From the NCBI RefSeq assembly GCF_000282895.1, contig NZ_ALBQ01000011.1, positions 1 through 64,000 of the forward strand: 64,000 bases of DNA, written 5' to 3'. Below the pieces are notes generated by a model, which saw only the letters and a list, made by a program, of their open reading frames with translations, was not told the origin of the DNA and ran no database searches. The DNA is from Sphingomonas sp. ATCC 31555 (lineage in GTDB: Bacteria; Pseudomonadota; Alphaproteobacteria; Sphingomonadales; Sphingomonadaceae). Positions 1 to 7,761 of the stretch are shown here, piece by piece. How positions within the stretch are numbered: the first letter of the stretch is position 1; each line of letters starts with the position of its first letter. A program made the translations under genes and the position numbers.

Positions 1-205
1 CAGTTCCTGCGGATATGATCCAGATTGATCGGAAAACGCTCTAGTTCGGAAAACAGCGATCGAGCATATTTTGGACAAGCGAATGGGTTGAACGGCTTCT
101 GGACGGACCGCCGGGGCACCGATGCCAAAATTGCTCCCTTTGCGCGACGCGCATCAGCCGGTGTCGTCCTTTGCACGCCCGCAAACCCATCATAGAAACG
201 CTACG

Positions 206-733
206 ATGGAAAGGCCGCACTATCTGGAGGCACTGGAACGAACGGGCGTTCTGCCGAAGCTGGCTGCGTTCAATCCCCATGTTGTCGGCACGCCGCCATT
301 GGGTTTGGATCTTCCAACGAGCGATATCGATGTTGTTTGCTTCGCCCCCGATGCGGACGCGTTCGCCTACACCGTATGGAACGCCTTTGGCACGTCCGCG
401 AAGTTCGGCATGTGGCAGAAGATCAACCTTGGTCGGGCCGTCGTAGCCAGTTTTGTCGCCGCCGGCTGGACCATCGAGTTATTCGGTCAAGCGTCTCCCA
501 TCTCCGAACAGTATGGGTGGCGGCATTTTCTTGTGGAGCAAAGACTGCTGGCGCTTGGTGGCGACATCTTCCACGCTGCGGTGATGGCGCGGCGTACCAA
601 TGGCATGAAGACAGAGCCGGCATTTGCGGCCGTGCTTGGTCTTGATGGTGATCCATATCAGGCGTTGCTTAGCCTTGAGGGCTGCTCAGACGTGGAACTG
701 ACCGCTCTGCTGAAGGATCAGGGATTCAGGTGA
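206..733 (+). CDS. DUF4269 domain protein
   Basis: A 175-residue protein starting MERPHYLEALERTGVL. The segment GTPPLGLDLPTSDIDVVC recalls the nucleotidyltransferase-like fold of the DUF4269 family, including an SDID motif in the place where nucleotidyltransferases carry GSxxxGxxxSDxD; this match is from memory of the family. An in-frame ATG lies 84 bases upstream, but family homology begins at the start chosen here. Catalytic activity is unproven. It stands alone, and its 3' end overlaps a convergent small ORF by 16 bases. Confidence 0.72.
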   Translation: MERPHYLEALERTGVLPKLAAFNPHVVGTPPLGLDLPTSDIDVVCFAPDADAFAYTVWNAFGTSAKFGMWQKINLGRAVVASFVAAGWTIELFGQASPISEQYGWRHFLVEQRLLALGGDIFHAAVMARRTNGMKTEPAFAAVLGLDGDPYQALLSLEGCSDVELTALLKDQGFR

Positions 734-1008
734 GGGCGCTGCCCGAAAACCATCATTATTGGGACGGCAGCTATAGCTGCCGCTATCCCGAAAGTCGCCT
801 GTCCGCTCTCCGCCCAGCTCCGGGGACGCGCGGCCATTATCACCCGCACGGCTGCACGCACGACACCATCTTGCGCCTCGGTGGTGTTCTCTATATGTAC
901 CAGGCGCTTCGCTATCCGGGGCCGCTCTTTGATATCGTTTGCCAATGCTCCTGCCTGCGAAGCGACACGCTTCGCCTCTTTGGCCGATGCTTCAACGGGC
1001 GGGCGCAT
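718..1008 (-). CDS. Small hypothetical protein with C-terminal membrane segment
   Basis: This 96-residue ORF has a good ribosome site on the minus strand: GGAGG seven bases before the ATG. The first 65 residues are charged and probably helical (rich in Ala, Lys, Arg). A hydrophobic stretch near residues 71-88 (FGIAAAIAAVPIMMVFG) could be a single membrane anchor. I do not recognise the family. It ends inside the convergent DUF4269 gene. It could be a chance ORF; the ribosome site and the anchor are the only arguments for it. Confidence 0.4.
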   Translation of the reverse strand: MRPPVEASAKEAKRVASQAGALANDIKERPRIAKRLVHIENTTEAQDGVVRAAVRVIMAARPRSWAESGQATFGIAAAIAAVPIMMVFGQRPHLNP

Positions 1009-1024
1009 GCCCGATCCTCCGGAA

Positions 1025-1244
1025 GCCTAAACTTCCTAAACTTCGCATCTCTTCGCCGGCGCTTGGCCCAGCCTGCGGAAACGCGCGCGAGCCTAAACTT
1101 CCTAAACTTAGCACCTCATTCATCGGTGCGTGGCAGGGCTTGCGGAAACGCGCACGAGCCTAAACTTCCTAAACTTCACACCTCCTTCGCCGGCGCGTGG
1201 GCGAGCCTGCGGAAACGCGTGCAGACCTAAACTTCCTAAACTTC
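1025..1244 (+). repeat. 66-67 bp tandem repeat array (four copies)
   Basis: Copies begin at 1025, 1091, 1158 and 1225; the last is truncated after about 20 bases. Each opens with a doublet of the 9-mer CTAAACTTC. A variable middle with CGCCGGCG follows, then the conserved block TGCGGAAACGCG. Periods of 66, 67 and 67 are not all multiples of three, so the array does not keep one reading frame, which argues against a protein repeat. The variable middle and the GCG-rich end could pair into a hairpin in each unit (inference). Confidence 0.85.
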
Positions 1245-1520
1245 ATGCGGTGGCCAGCTGTGCGGCTCGGCGGTTCTCCATCCAAAATTGTCGTCGTTCG
1301 CGCGAAGGCGGGGATCCATTGGCGCTGATCTTCCGGTTCATTCCTCTAGCGCACAGGAATGGGTTGCCGCTTCGGGATGGCGGCGGGTTGCAACGGCGGC
1401 GCTATCCGATGGCGTCTGCCGTCGCCCTGGTCGCTGCGGGAGATGGGCGGCTCCCCGACCGCAGCGCCGCTCCCGCTATCCGAAACGGGACGCGCTTCAC
1501 CTCCGCAGCGCGCGCCGCGC

Positions 1521-1549
1521 TTGGCGGGCCGGGAACCTTGCTATATAGA
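1521..1549 (+). promoter_or_regulatory. Candidate distal rpsM promoter (P1)
   Basis: TTGGCG, a 17-base spacer, then TATAGA. The -10 lies inside an inverted repeat GAACCTT-N11-AAGGTTC (1533-1557), which could be a regulator site. The call is weaker than for P2. Confidence 0.4.
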
Positions 1550-1580
1550 GAAGGTTCAGCATTTTCCGGCCCCGCGGCGC

Positions 1581-1609
1581 TTGACAGTTCGCCTGCGGAC
1601 CCGTATCTC
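1581..1609 (+). promoter_or_regulatory. Candidate proximal rpsM promoter (P2)
   Basis: A perfect -35 box TTGACA at 1581-1586, a 17-base spacer and TATCTC at 1604-1609. It would give a leader of about 125 bases before rpsM. This is a standard housekeeping sigma-70 arrangement and the best candidate for driving the alpha operon. Confidence 0.6.
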
Positions 1610-1742
1610 GCGCAACTTCCGGAATAGGTGGATACGGCGGCGCTCCATCGCGTGCGTCGTGCCGCTGCATTTCGGAAGCAACGCTACGAGATGGGGTGCC
1701 CGCTGCCATGCAGCACTCCGTGGAGCTGGGAGAATAAATTTC

Positions 1743-2111
1743 ATGGCACGTATTGCGGGTGTTAACATCCCGACCAACAAGCGCGTCGTTATCGCGCTGC
1801 AGTATATCCACGGCATTGGCGCGACCAAGGCCAAGGAGCTCACCGAAAAGCTGAACATCGCACCGGAGCGCCGCGTGCAGGACCTGAGCGATCAGGAAGT
1901 GCTGCAGATCCGCGAAGCGATCGACGCCGGCTACACCGTGGAAGGCGATCTTCGTCGCCAGGTGGCGATGAACATCAAGCGCCTGATGGACCTGGCCTGC
2001 TATCGTGGCCTGCGTCACCGCAAGGGCCTGCCGGTTCGTGGCCAGCGCACGCACACCAATGCGCGCACCCGCAAGGGCAAGGCCAAGCCGATCGCCGGCA
2101 AGAAGAAGTAA
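1743..2111 (+). CDS. rpsM: 30S ribosomal protein S13
   Basis: A 122-residue protein, [16 protein letters not shown]..., the standard length for S13. It carries the helix-two-turn-helix motif ([11 protein letters not shown]) and a lysine-rich tail [12 protein letters not shown]13 sits in the head of the small subunit and contacts the P-site tRNA. The longer upstream frame is not coding; GGGAG lies before the ATG used here. It is the first gene of rpsM-rpsK-rpoA. In most proteobacteria secY (often with adk) comes just before; here non-coding DNA does. Confidence 0.98.
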   Translation: MARIAGVNIPTNKRVVIALQYIHGIGATKAKELTEKLNIAPERRVQDLSDQEVLQIREAIDAGYTVEGDLRRQVAMNIKRLMDLACYRGLRHRKGLPVRGQRTHTNARTRKGKAKPIAGKKK

Positions 2112-2185
2112 TCGCGCACTCCGCGATTATTTCCTCCCGAGGCCCCGCGCCTCCAGGTCAGAGCTTCTAGGTCAGGAATTCCAAA

Positions 2186-2575
2186 ATGGCACGTGAACCG
2201 CAGCGCATTCGCCGTCGCGAGCGCAAGAACATCACCGCCGGCGTCGCGCATGTGAACGCCAGCTTCAACAACACCATGATCACCATCACCGATGCGCAGG
2301 GCAATGCGATCAGCTGGTCGTCGGCCGGCATGATGGGCTTCAAGGGCTCGCGCAAGTCGACCCCGTACGCCGCGCAGGTCGCCGCTGAAGACGCAGGCCG
2401 CAAGGCCGCCGAGCACGGCGTTCGTACCCTTGAGGTCGAAGTGAAGGGTCCGGGTTCGGGCCGCGAGTCGGCGCTGCGCGCGCTGCAGGCGGTCGGCTTC
2501 CAGATCACCTCGATCCGCGACGTGACGGCGATCCCCCATAACGGCGTACGGCCCTCCAAGCGCCGTCGCGTCTGA
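2186..2575 (+). CDS. rpsK: 30S ribosomal protein S11
   Basis: A 129-residue protein with the S11 hallmarks: [33 protein letters not shown] and the basic C-terminus [12 protein letters not shown]11 forms part of the small-subunit platform near the E site. It lies 74 bases after rpsM and 99 bases before rpoA, as in the usual alpha operon except that rpsD is absent. Confidence 0.98.
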   Translation: MAREPQRIRRRERKNITAGVAHVNASFNNTMITITDAQGNAISWSSAGMMGFKGSRKSTPYAAQVAAEDAGRKAAEHGVRTLEVEVKGPGSGRESALRALQAVGFQITSIRDVTAIPHNGVRPSKRRRV

Positions 2576-2674
2576 TACGTCCTGCTTGTGCCGCAGGCCC
2601 TGAGGCGGGTCTGCGGTCTTGCAGTAAATACCTGGCGGGGGATGCCTCTTCCCCGCCCAACATGAGGAAAGCCC

Positions 2675-3742
2675 GTGTCGGTCAACGCTAAGAACTGGCA
2701 GGAACTCAAGAAGCCCAACGGCCTCGAGAAGAAGCCCGGTGGCGATCCCAAGCGGAAGGCGACGTTCGTTGCCGAGCCGCTGGAGCGTGGCTTCGGCCTC
2801 ACGCTCGGCAACGCGCTGCGTCGCGTGCTGCTGTCGTCGCTGCAGGGCGCGGCGGTCACCTCGATCAAGATCGAGAATGTGCTGCACGAATTCTCGTCGC
2901 TCGCCGGGGTGCGCGAGGACGTGACCGACATCGTCCTCAACGTCAAGCAGATCGCGCTCAAGATGCAGGGCGAAGGCCCGAAGCGTCTCCAGCTGTCGGC
3001 TACCGGCCCCGCCGAAGTGAAGGCAGGCGACATCGCGGTTTCGGGCGACATCGAAGTGATGAACCCCGAGCTGGTGATCTGCCATCTCGACGACGGTGCG
3101 ACGCTGAACATGGAACTGACCGCGGACGTGGGTAAGGGCTATGTGCCCGCAACCGCGAACCGCCCGGCCGATGCGCCGATCGGCCTGATCCCGGTCGATG
3201 CGCTGTTCAGCCCGGTCCGCCAGGTTTCGTACAAGGTCGAGAACACCCGCGTCGGCCAGGAGCTCGATTACGACAAGCTCACCCTGACGGTGGAAACTGA
3301 CGGCACGGTGACCCCGGACGATGCGCTCGCCTATGCGGCTCGCATTCTTCAGGACCAGCTGGCGCTGTTCGTCCACTTCGACGACTCGTCGGTCACCCGT
3401 GCGGCACCGGTCGGCATGGTCCCGGCGGCGGCGCCGGCGGAAGGTGGCGCGGGCGATGCCGCGCAGATCAACCGCTATCTGCTCAAGAAGGTCGACGAGC
3501 TGGAGCTTTCGGTCCGCTCGGCCAACTGCCTCAAGAACGACAACATCATCTATATCGGCGACCTGGTTCAGAAGACCGAAGCCGAGATGCTGCGCACGCC
3601 GAACTTCGGCCGCAAGTCGCTCAACGAGATCAAGGAAGTCCTCTCCAGCATGGGCCTGCGCCTGGGCATGGAAATCCCGGGCTGGCCGCCCGAGAATATC
3701 GAGGAAATGGCCAAGAAGCTCGAGCAGGAGATCATGGGCTGA
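2675..3742 (+). CDS. rpoA: DNA-directed RNA polymerase subunit alpha
   Basis: A 355-residue alpha subunit with a GTG start preceded by GAGGAAAG. The N-terminal dimerisation domain holds [28 protein letters not shown] (written here only to residue-motif level: about residues 37-64). The C-terminal domain holds the UP-element/DNA-binding helices ([11 protein letters not shown], then [14 protein letters not shown]). Alpha assembles the polymerase and contacts promoters and activators. A strong hairpin with a T-run follows 30 bases after the stop. Confidence 0.98.
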   Translation: MSVNAKNWQELKKPNGLEKKPGGDPKRKATFVAEPLERGFGLTLGNALRRVLLSSLQGAAVTSIKIENVLHEFSSLAGVREDVTDIVLNVKQIALKMQGEGPKRLQLSATGPAEVKAGDIAVSGDIEVMNPELVICHLDDGATLNMELTADVGKGYVPATANRPADAPIGLIPVDALFSPVRQVSYKVENTRVGQELDYDKLTLTVETDGTVTPDDALAYAARILQDQLALFVHFDDSSVTRAAPVGMVPAAAPAEGGAGDAAQINRYLLKKVDELELSVRSANCLKNDNIIYIGDLVQKTEAEMLRTPNFGRKSLNEIKEVLSSMGLRLGMEIPGWPPENIEEMAKKLEQEIMG

Positions 3743-3772
3743 GCCCATCCTGCGGAGTGACAAGGTTGCGAA

Positions 3773-3799
3773 GGGCCGTCCCACCGGGGCGGCCCTTTT
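3773..3799 (+). terminator. Intrinsic terminator after rpoA
   Basis: GGGCCGTCCC, loop ACC, GGGGCGGCCC, then TTTT. The stem is ten base pairs with one G-U pair. It separates rpsM-rpsK-rpoA from the transporter gene and from rplQ downstream. Confidence 0.85.
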
Positions 3800-3911
3800 G
3801 CGTTGCCGGCCAACGGCGTGGCCCCGGGGCGGATCGAAACCCGCGGCGTCGGCGTTCGGTGGGGTAGGCGTGGCGGAAGGTGCGCGCCGGGGCTGCAGCA
3901 AGGAGAGCGGC

Positions 3912-4715
3912 ATGGCCGACGCTGGTGAAGACCCGACGCCCAAGGAAATCGCAGCCGGCGCGCCGGACGCCTTGGCGGCGAAGGTGGATCGCTCCTACCC
4001 GCGGATGCTCGTGCTCGCCATGTTGGCCGGGGCGCTGATTGGCTTCGGTTCGATCGGGTACCTTATCGTCCAGGCCGGTCCCGGCGCCCCTTCCGGCGCG
4101 GGGCAACTGCTATCCGGCCTGGCCTTTTCCGTGGGCCTGATGCTGGTGATGGTCACCGGCGCCGAACTGTTTACCGGCAACACGATGTTCGTGCTGCCTG
4201 CGGCCGAGGGGCGCCTGTCTGCAGGCCGAATGATCGTCGCCTGGACGGTGGTTTGGATCGGCAATCTGCTCGGCAGCGCCGCGCTGGCGGCGGCGTTCGT
4301 CGCTGCGGGTGGCGCCGAGGGTGTCGACGGCGGCGTCGCGGCGGCGGCGGTGCGAGTCGCGACCGAGAAGGTCGGCAAGGGAGCGGGCGCGCTGCTTCTC
4401 TCCGGCATGCTGGCGAACATGTTGGTGTGCCTGGCCGTGTGGGGCGCGATGACCGCGACGTCGGTGTCGTCCAAGGTTTTGGCGATCGTCGGACCGGTGA
4501 CGTTGTTCGTGGCAGCCGGTTTCGAACATTCGATCGCCAATCAGTCGCTGCTGCCGATCGGATGGCTGGTTCAGTCGGGCGATGCGGTCGGCGGTGCGGG
4601 GATCGCGTATAATCTTGCCCTGAGTACGGTCGGCAACATTGCGGGCGGCGCCGTGGTCGCACTTGGGCTGGGCTTTGGCCAGGGGAAACTCGGCGCCGAG
4701 CACGGCCGATCTTGA
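3912..4715 (+). CDS. Formate/nitrite transporter family protein
   Basis: A 267-residue membrane protein of the FNT family (FocA/NirC type), which form pentameric channels for small monovalent anions. About six hydrophobic segments are visible, with the FNT signature region near [16 protein letters not shown] and a second half containing [13 protein letters not shown] and [10 protein letters not shown]. The start was chosen for AAGGAGAG upstream; the frame extends far upstream only as a shadow of rpoA. Its substrate cannot be told from sequence. It is inserted between rpoA and rplQ, which are normally adjacent. Confidence 0.9.
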   Translation: MADAGEDPTPKEIAAGAPDALAAKVDRSYPRMLVLAMLAGALIGFGSIGYLIVQAGPGAPSGAGQLLSGLAFSVGLMLVMVTGAELFTGNTMFVLPAAEGRLSAGRMIVAWTVVWIGNLLGSAALAAAFVAAGGAEGVDGGVAAAAVRVATEKVGKGAGALLLSGMLANMLVCLAVWGAMTATSVSSKVLAIVGPVTLFVAAGFEHSIANQSLLPIGWLVQSGDAVGGAGIAYNLALSTVGNIAGGAVVALGLGFGQGKLGAEHGRS

Positions 4716-4769
4716 CTCTTCGGGTGAAATCGGGTTCAGGGCGCGCTTCCTCGACGGAGGACGGCAGGG

Positions 4770-4790
4770 GGCTGCAGCCGTAATGCAGCC
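4770..4790 (+). promoter_or_regulatory. Hairpin in the rplQ leader
   Basis: GGCTGCA and TGCAGCC are separated by seven bases, about 50 bases before the rplQ start. There is no T-run, so it is not a classical terminator. It might be a leader structure that controls L17 synthesis now that rplQ is separated from rpoA (inference). Confidence 0.3.
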
Positions 4791-4839
4791 TGGCTCGGGG
4801 TACCTGAAACGGCCCTCTGACGAACGAAAGGATTGAATT

Positions 4840-5262
4840 ATGCGCCATCGCGTAGGCGGTCGTAAGCTGCAGCGTACCTCGGCTCACCGTATTGCTCTGT
4901 TCCGCAACATGAGCGCAGCGCTCATCAAGCATGAGCAGATCACCACCACCGTCGCCAAGGCGAAGGAGCTTCGCCCGTACGTGGAGAAGCTGATCACCCT
5001 CGCCAAGAAGGGTGGCCTGTCCAACCGTCGTCTCGCGCATGCGCGGCTGATGGACGACGCCCAGCTGGTGAAGCTGTTCGACGTGCTGGCAGCGCGCTAC
5101 GCCGATCGCAACGGCGGCTACACCCGCATCATCAAGGCCGGCATCCGCGCCTCGGACGCGTCGCCGATGGCGATCATCGAGTTCGTCGATCGTGATGTCT
5201 CCGCCAAGGGTCAGGACTCGGGCCCGGTGATGAGCGACGAGGATTTCGACGAAGCCGCCTGA
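4840..5262 (+). CDS. rplQ: 50S ribosomal protein L17
   Basis: A 140-residue L17: [17 protein letters not shown] is the diagnostic N-terminus, followed by [17 protein letters not shown] and the GGYTRI motif. The C-terminal acidic tail (SDEDFDEAA) is an extension typical of alphaproteobacteria. L17 lies near the peptide exit tunnel of the large subunit. It is normally the last alpha-operon gene directly after rpoA; here an FNT gene and a terminator intervene, so it probably needs its own or read-through transcription. Confidence 0.98.
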   Translation: MRHRVGGRKLQRTSAHRIALFRNMSAALIKHEQITTTVAKAKELRPYVEKLITLAKKGGLSNRRLAHARLMDDAQLVKLFDVLAARYADRNGGYTRIIKAGIRASDASPMAIIEFVDRDVSAKGQDSGPVMSDEDFDEAA

Positions 5263-5289
5263 TCGGCTCCGTCTGAAAAGCTGCAAGAA

Positions 5290-5317
5290 GGGCGGTCGCG
5301 CGAGCGGCCGCCCTTTT
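5290..5317 (+). terminator. Intrinsic terminator after rplQ
   Basis: GGGCGGTCGC, loop GCGA, GCGGCCGCCC and TTTT: a ten-pair stem with a tetraloop and T-run. It ends the ribosomal transcript ahead of the ferulate operon. Confidence 0.88.
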
Positions 5318-5352
5318 CGTTTGCGTGCCCGCAAATCCCCTCTTGCCGTCTG

Positions 5353-5387
5353 CTTCGTAAACGTTATGATCCATAACAATAACGAAG
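5353..5387 (+). promoter_or_regulatory. Nested dyad operator and promoter of the ferulate operon
   Basis: The layout is CTTCGT-N4-GTTATG-N3-CATAAC-N4-ACGAAG, perfectly symmetric about 5370 for both pairs of arms. The inner left arm overlaps a candidate -10 (TATGAT, 5365-5370), 16 bases from TTGCCG at 5343. Such a site fits a repressor; in Sphingobium a MarR-type protein (FerC) controls ferBA through an inverted repeat. No such regulator gene is in this window. Confidence 0.65.
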
Positions 5388-5402
5388 AGGACGGAGAGGT
5401 TC

Positions 5403-6854
5403 ATGTCCCACAACGACGTTTCGCTGCTGGTCGGTGGTGCGCCGCTCGCTACGGCACGCCAGTTTGAGCGCCGCAACCCGGTAACCGGCGAACTCGCCAC
5501 CCGTGCCGCTGCGGCGACTCCCGAAGATGCTCTGGCGGCAGTCGCGGCCGCCCAGGCAGCCTTCCCCGCCTGGTCCGCGCAGGGGCCGAATGCCCGCCGC
5601 GCACTGCTGACGAAGGCCGCCGCCGCGATGGAAGCCCGCGCCGACGCGTTCGTCTCGGCGATGATGACGGAAATCGGCGCTACCGAGGGCTGGGCGCGCT
5701 TCAACCTGATGCTTGCCGCCTCCATGGTTCGGGAGGCTGCGGGTCTCACCACTCAGATCAGCGGCGAAGTCATTCCCAGCGATAAGCCGGGCTGTATCGC
5801 GATGGCGGTGCGCGAGCCGGCAGGCGTGGTGCTTTCGATGGCGCCGTGGAACGCGCCGATCATTCTGGCGACCCGCGCAATCGCGGTGCCGCTCGCCTGC
5901 GGCAACACGGTGGTGCTCAAGGCCAGCGAGCAATGTCCGCGCACCCATGCCCTGATCGTCGAGGCGTTCGTGGAAGCGGGCTTTGGCGGCGGGATTGTCA
6001 ACCTCGTCACCAACGCGCCGGAAGATGCGGGTGAGGTGGTCGGCGCGATGATCGACGCGCCGGCGGTGCGCCGGGTGAACTTCACCGGATCCACGGGCGT
6101 AGGCCGTATCATCGCGGTGCGCTGCGCACAGAATCTGAAGCCGGTGGTGCTCGAACTCGGCGGCAAGGCCCCGTTGATCGTGCTGGAGGATGCCGATCTC
6201 GGCGAGGCGGTGAAGGCCGCCGCGTTCGGCGCCTTCATGAACCAGGGCCAGATCTGCATGTCGACGGAGCGGATCATCGTCGTCGATGCCGTGGCGGATG
6301 CGTTTGTCGAGAAATTCCGGGCCAAAGTTGCCACCATGGCTGTGGGCGATCCGCGCGAGGGCAAGACGCCCCTCGGCGCCGTGGTCGACACCAAGACGGT
6401 TACGCATGTCCGCAGCCTGATCGACGATGCGGTGGCGCAGGGGGCGGCGCTGGTGAATGGCGGCGAAGCCGATGGCGTGCTGATGCCCGCGCATGTCGTC
6501 GACAAGGTGACACCGGCGATGAAGCTGTTCCGCGACGAGAGCTTCGGCCCCGTGGTGGGCGTCATCCGCGCCCGCGACGAGGCGCATGCGGTCGAACTCG
6601 CCAACGATACCGAATATGGTCTGTCCGCCTCGGTGTTCACCCGCGACGCGGCGCGTGGCCTGCGCGTGGCGCGGCAGATCCAGTCCGGCATCTGCCATGT
6701 CAACGGCCCGACCGTTCATGACGAGGCGCAGATGCCTTTCGGCGGCGTCAAGGCATCGGGCTATGGCAAGTTCGGCGGCAAGGCGGGGATCGAGAGCTTC
6801 ACCGAATTGCGCTGGATCACGCTGGAAACTCAGCCCGGCCATTTCCCAATCTGA
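5403..6854 (+). CDS. vdh: Vanillin (aromatic aldehyde) dehydrogenase
   Basis: A 483-residue aldehyde dehydrogenase of the benzaldehyde/salicylaldehyde/vanillin group. Expected catalytic residues are present: Asn150 in APWNAP, Lys173 in LKASE, Glu251 in LELGGK and Cys285 in NQGQICMST. It would oxidise vanillin to vanillate with NAD(P)+ in the cytoplasm. The substrate assignment rests on its neighbours: the next two genes make vanillin from ferulate. GGAGAGG precedes the ATG. It is the first gene of the operon, just after the dyad operator. Sphingobium LigV is the closest named analogue I know; other aromatic aldehydes remain possible. Confidence 0.85.
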   Translation: MSHNDVSLLVGGAPLATARQFERRNPVTGELATRAAAATPEDALAAVAAAQAAFPAWSAQGPNARRALLTKAAAAMEARADAFVSAMMTEIGATEGWARFNLMLAASMVREAAGLTTQISGEVIPSDKPGCIAMAVREPAGVVLSMAPWNAPIILATRAIAVPLACGNTVVLKASEQCPRTHALIVEAFVEAGFGGGIVNLVTNAPEDAGEVVGAMIDAPAVRRVNFTGSTGVGRIIAVRCAQNLKPVVLELGGKAPLIVLEDADLGEAVKAAAFGAFMNQGQICMSTERIIVVDAVADAFVEKFRAKVATMAVGDPREGKTPLGAVVDTKTVTHVRSLIDDAVAQGAALVNGGEADGVLMPAHVVDKVTPAMKLFRDESFGPVVGVIRARDEAHAVELANDTEYGLSASVFTRDAARGLRVARQIQSGICHVNGPTVHDEAQMPFGGVKASGYGKFGGKAGIESFTELRWITLETQPGHFPI

Positions 6855-6910
6855 TTGCAACACCCTGGCCGCGCCGGGGTGCGCGGCTCCCCCACGGAGA
6901 CCTTGAAACG

Positions 6911-7747
6911 ATGACCGATCCAATCCAAGCCGCCACTGTCGCATACGACGTCGCCGACGGCATCGCCTGGGTGCGCTTCAACCGTCCCGACAAGCGCAAC
7001 TGCATGTCCCCCCGGCTCAATCGCCGGATGGCGGAAGTGCTCGACGAACTGGAATATTGCGACGATGTCGGCGTGCTGGTGCTGAGCGGTGAGGGCACCG
7101 CCTGGTCCGCCGGCATGGACCTGAAGGAGTATTTCCGCGAGAACGAGGCCAAGGGACTGGGCGCTACACGCGGGGCGCAGCGGGAGGCATACACCTGGTG
7201 GCGCCGCCTGCGCTGGTACCACAAGCCGACGATCGCGATGGTCAATGGCTGGTGCTTCGGCGGCGGCTATGGTCCGCTGTTCGCGTGCGACCTCGCCTTC
7301 GCGGCGGAAGATGCGCAGTTCGGCCTTTCGGAAATCAACTGGGGCATCCTGCCCGGCGGCGGTGCATCGAAGGTGATCGCCGAGCTCACAGGTTTCCGCA
7401 ACGCCATGTACCACGCCATGATGGGCGAGAACATCAGCGGCAAGAAGGCCGCCGAATGGGGGCTGGTCAACGAAGCGGTGCCGCTCGATGGCCTCAAGGC
7501 GCGAGTGGAGGATGTGGCCAAGGTGCTGCTCGCCAAGAACCCGGTTGCGCTGAAGGCGACCAAGGATGCGATTCGCCGCGTGCGCGAGATGACGTATGAC
7601 AATGCCGAGGATTATCTGATCCGCGCGCAGGAAGCAGCCAACAGCTTCGACAATGAAGGCCGCAAGGAAGGCATCAAGCAGTTCATCGACGACAAGACGT
7701 ACAAGCCGGGCCTCGGCGCGTACGACAAGTCGAAGCAGAACGCTTGA
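6911..7747 (+). CDS. ferB: Feruloyl-CoA hydratase/lyase
   Basis: A 278-residue crotonase-fold enzyme of the hydroxycinnamoyl-CoA hydratase/lyase group. It adds water to feruloyl-CoA and cleaves the product to vanillin and acetyl-CoA. Diagnostic features are RPDKRNCMSP at the N-terminus, the oxyanion-hole region WSAGMDL and NGWCFGGGYG, and the motif SEINWGILPGGG containing the expected catalytic Glu. The C-terminal half has the family's LIRAQEAANSFD region. It lies 56 bases after vdh and its stop is 14 bases before the ferA ATG. Confidence 0.92.
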   Translation: MTDPIQAATVAYDVADGIAWVRFNRPDKRNCMSPRLNRRMAEVLDELEYCDDVGVLVLSGEGTAWSAGMDLKEYFRENEAKGLGATRGAQREAYTWWRRLRWYHKPTIAMVNGWCFGGGYGPLFACDLAFAAEDAQFGLSEINWGILPGGGASKVIAELTGFRNAMYHAMMGENISGKKAAEWGLVNEAVPLDGLKARVEDVAKVLLAKNPVALKATKDAIRRVREMTYDNAEDYLIRAQEAANSFDNEGRKEGIKQFIDDKTYKPGLGAYDKSKQNA

Positions 7748-7761
7748 ACTGGGGGGCACCG

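Larger units (their letters stand above)
1245..1742. other. Non-coding stretch upstream of rpsM
   Basis: No convincing gene lies between the repeat array and rpsM. The part near 1290-1320 (TTCGCGCGAAGGCGGGGATCC) resembles the dispersed palindromic elements whose translations give SREGGDP-like peptides in many proteobacteria. The two candidate rpsM promoters, listed separately, lie in the second half. A ribosome site GGGAG precedes the rpsM ATG. Confidence 0.6.

Noticed and set aside
730..1230. Plus-strand frame through the 66-67 bp repeats
   Set aside because: The repeat changes frame between copies, so the peptide repeats are not maintained.
1288..1548. Short plus-strand frames near 1300-1550
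   Set aside because: They contain a palindromic dispersed-repeat peptide and no ribosome site.
2015..3943. 642-codon open frame on the minus strand
   Set aside because: It is antisense to rpsK and rpoA, and long antisense frames are common in GC-rich DNA; no family motif is present.
5364..6944. 526-codon minus-strand frame opposite vdh
   Set aside because: His/Arg-rich, no motifs; it mirrors the codons of the dehydrogenase gene.
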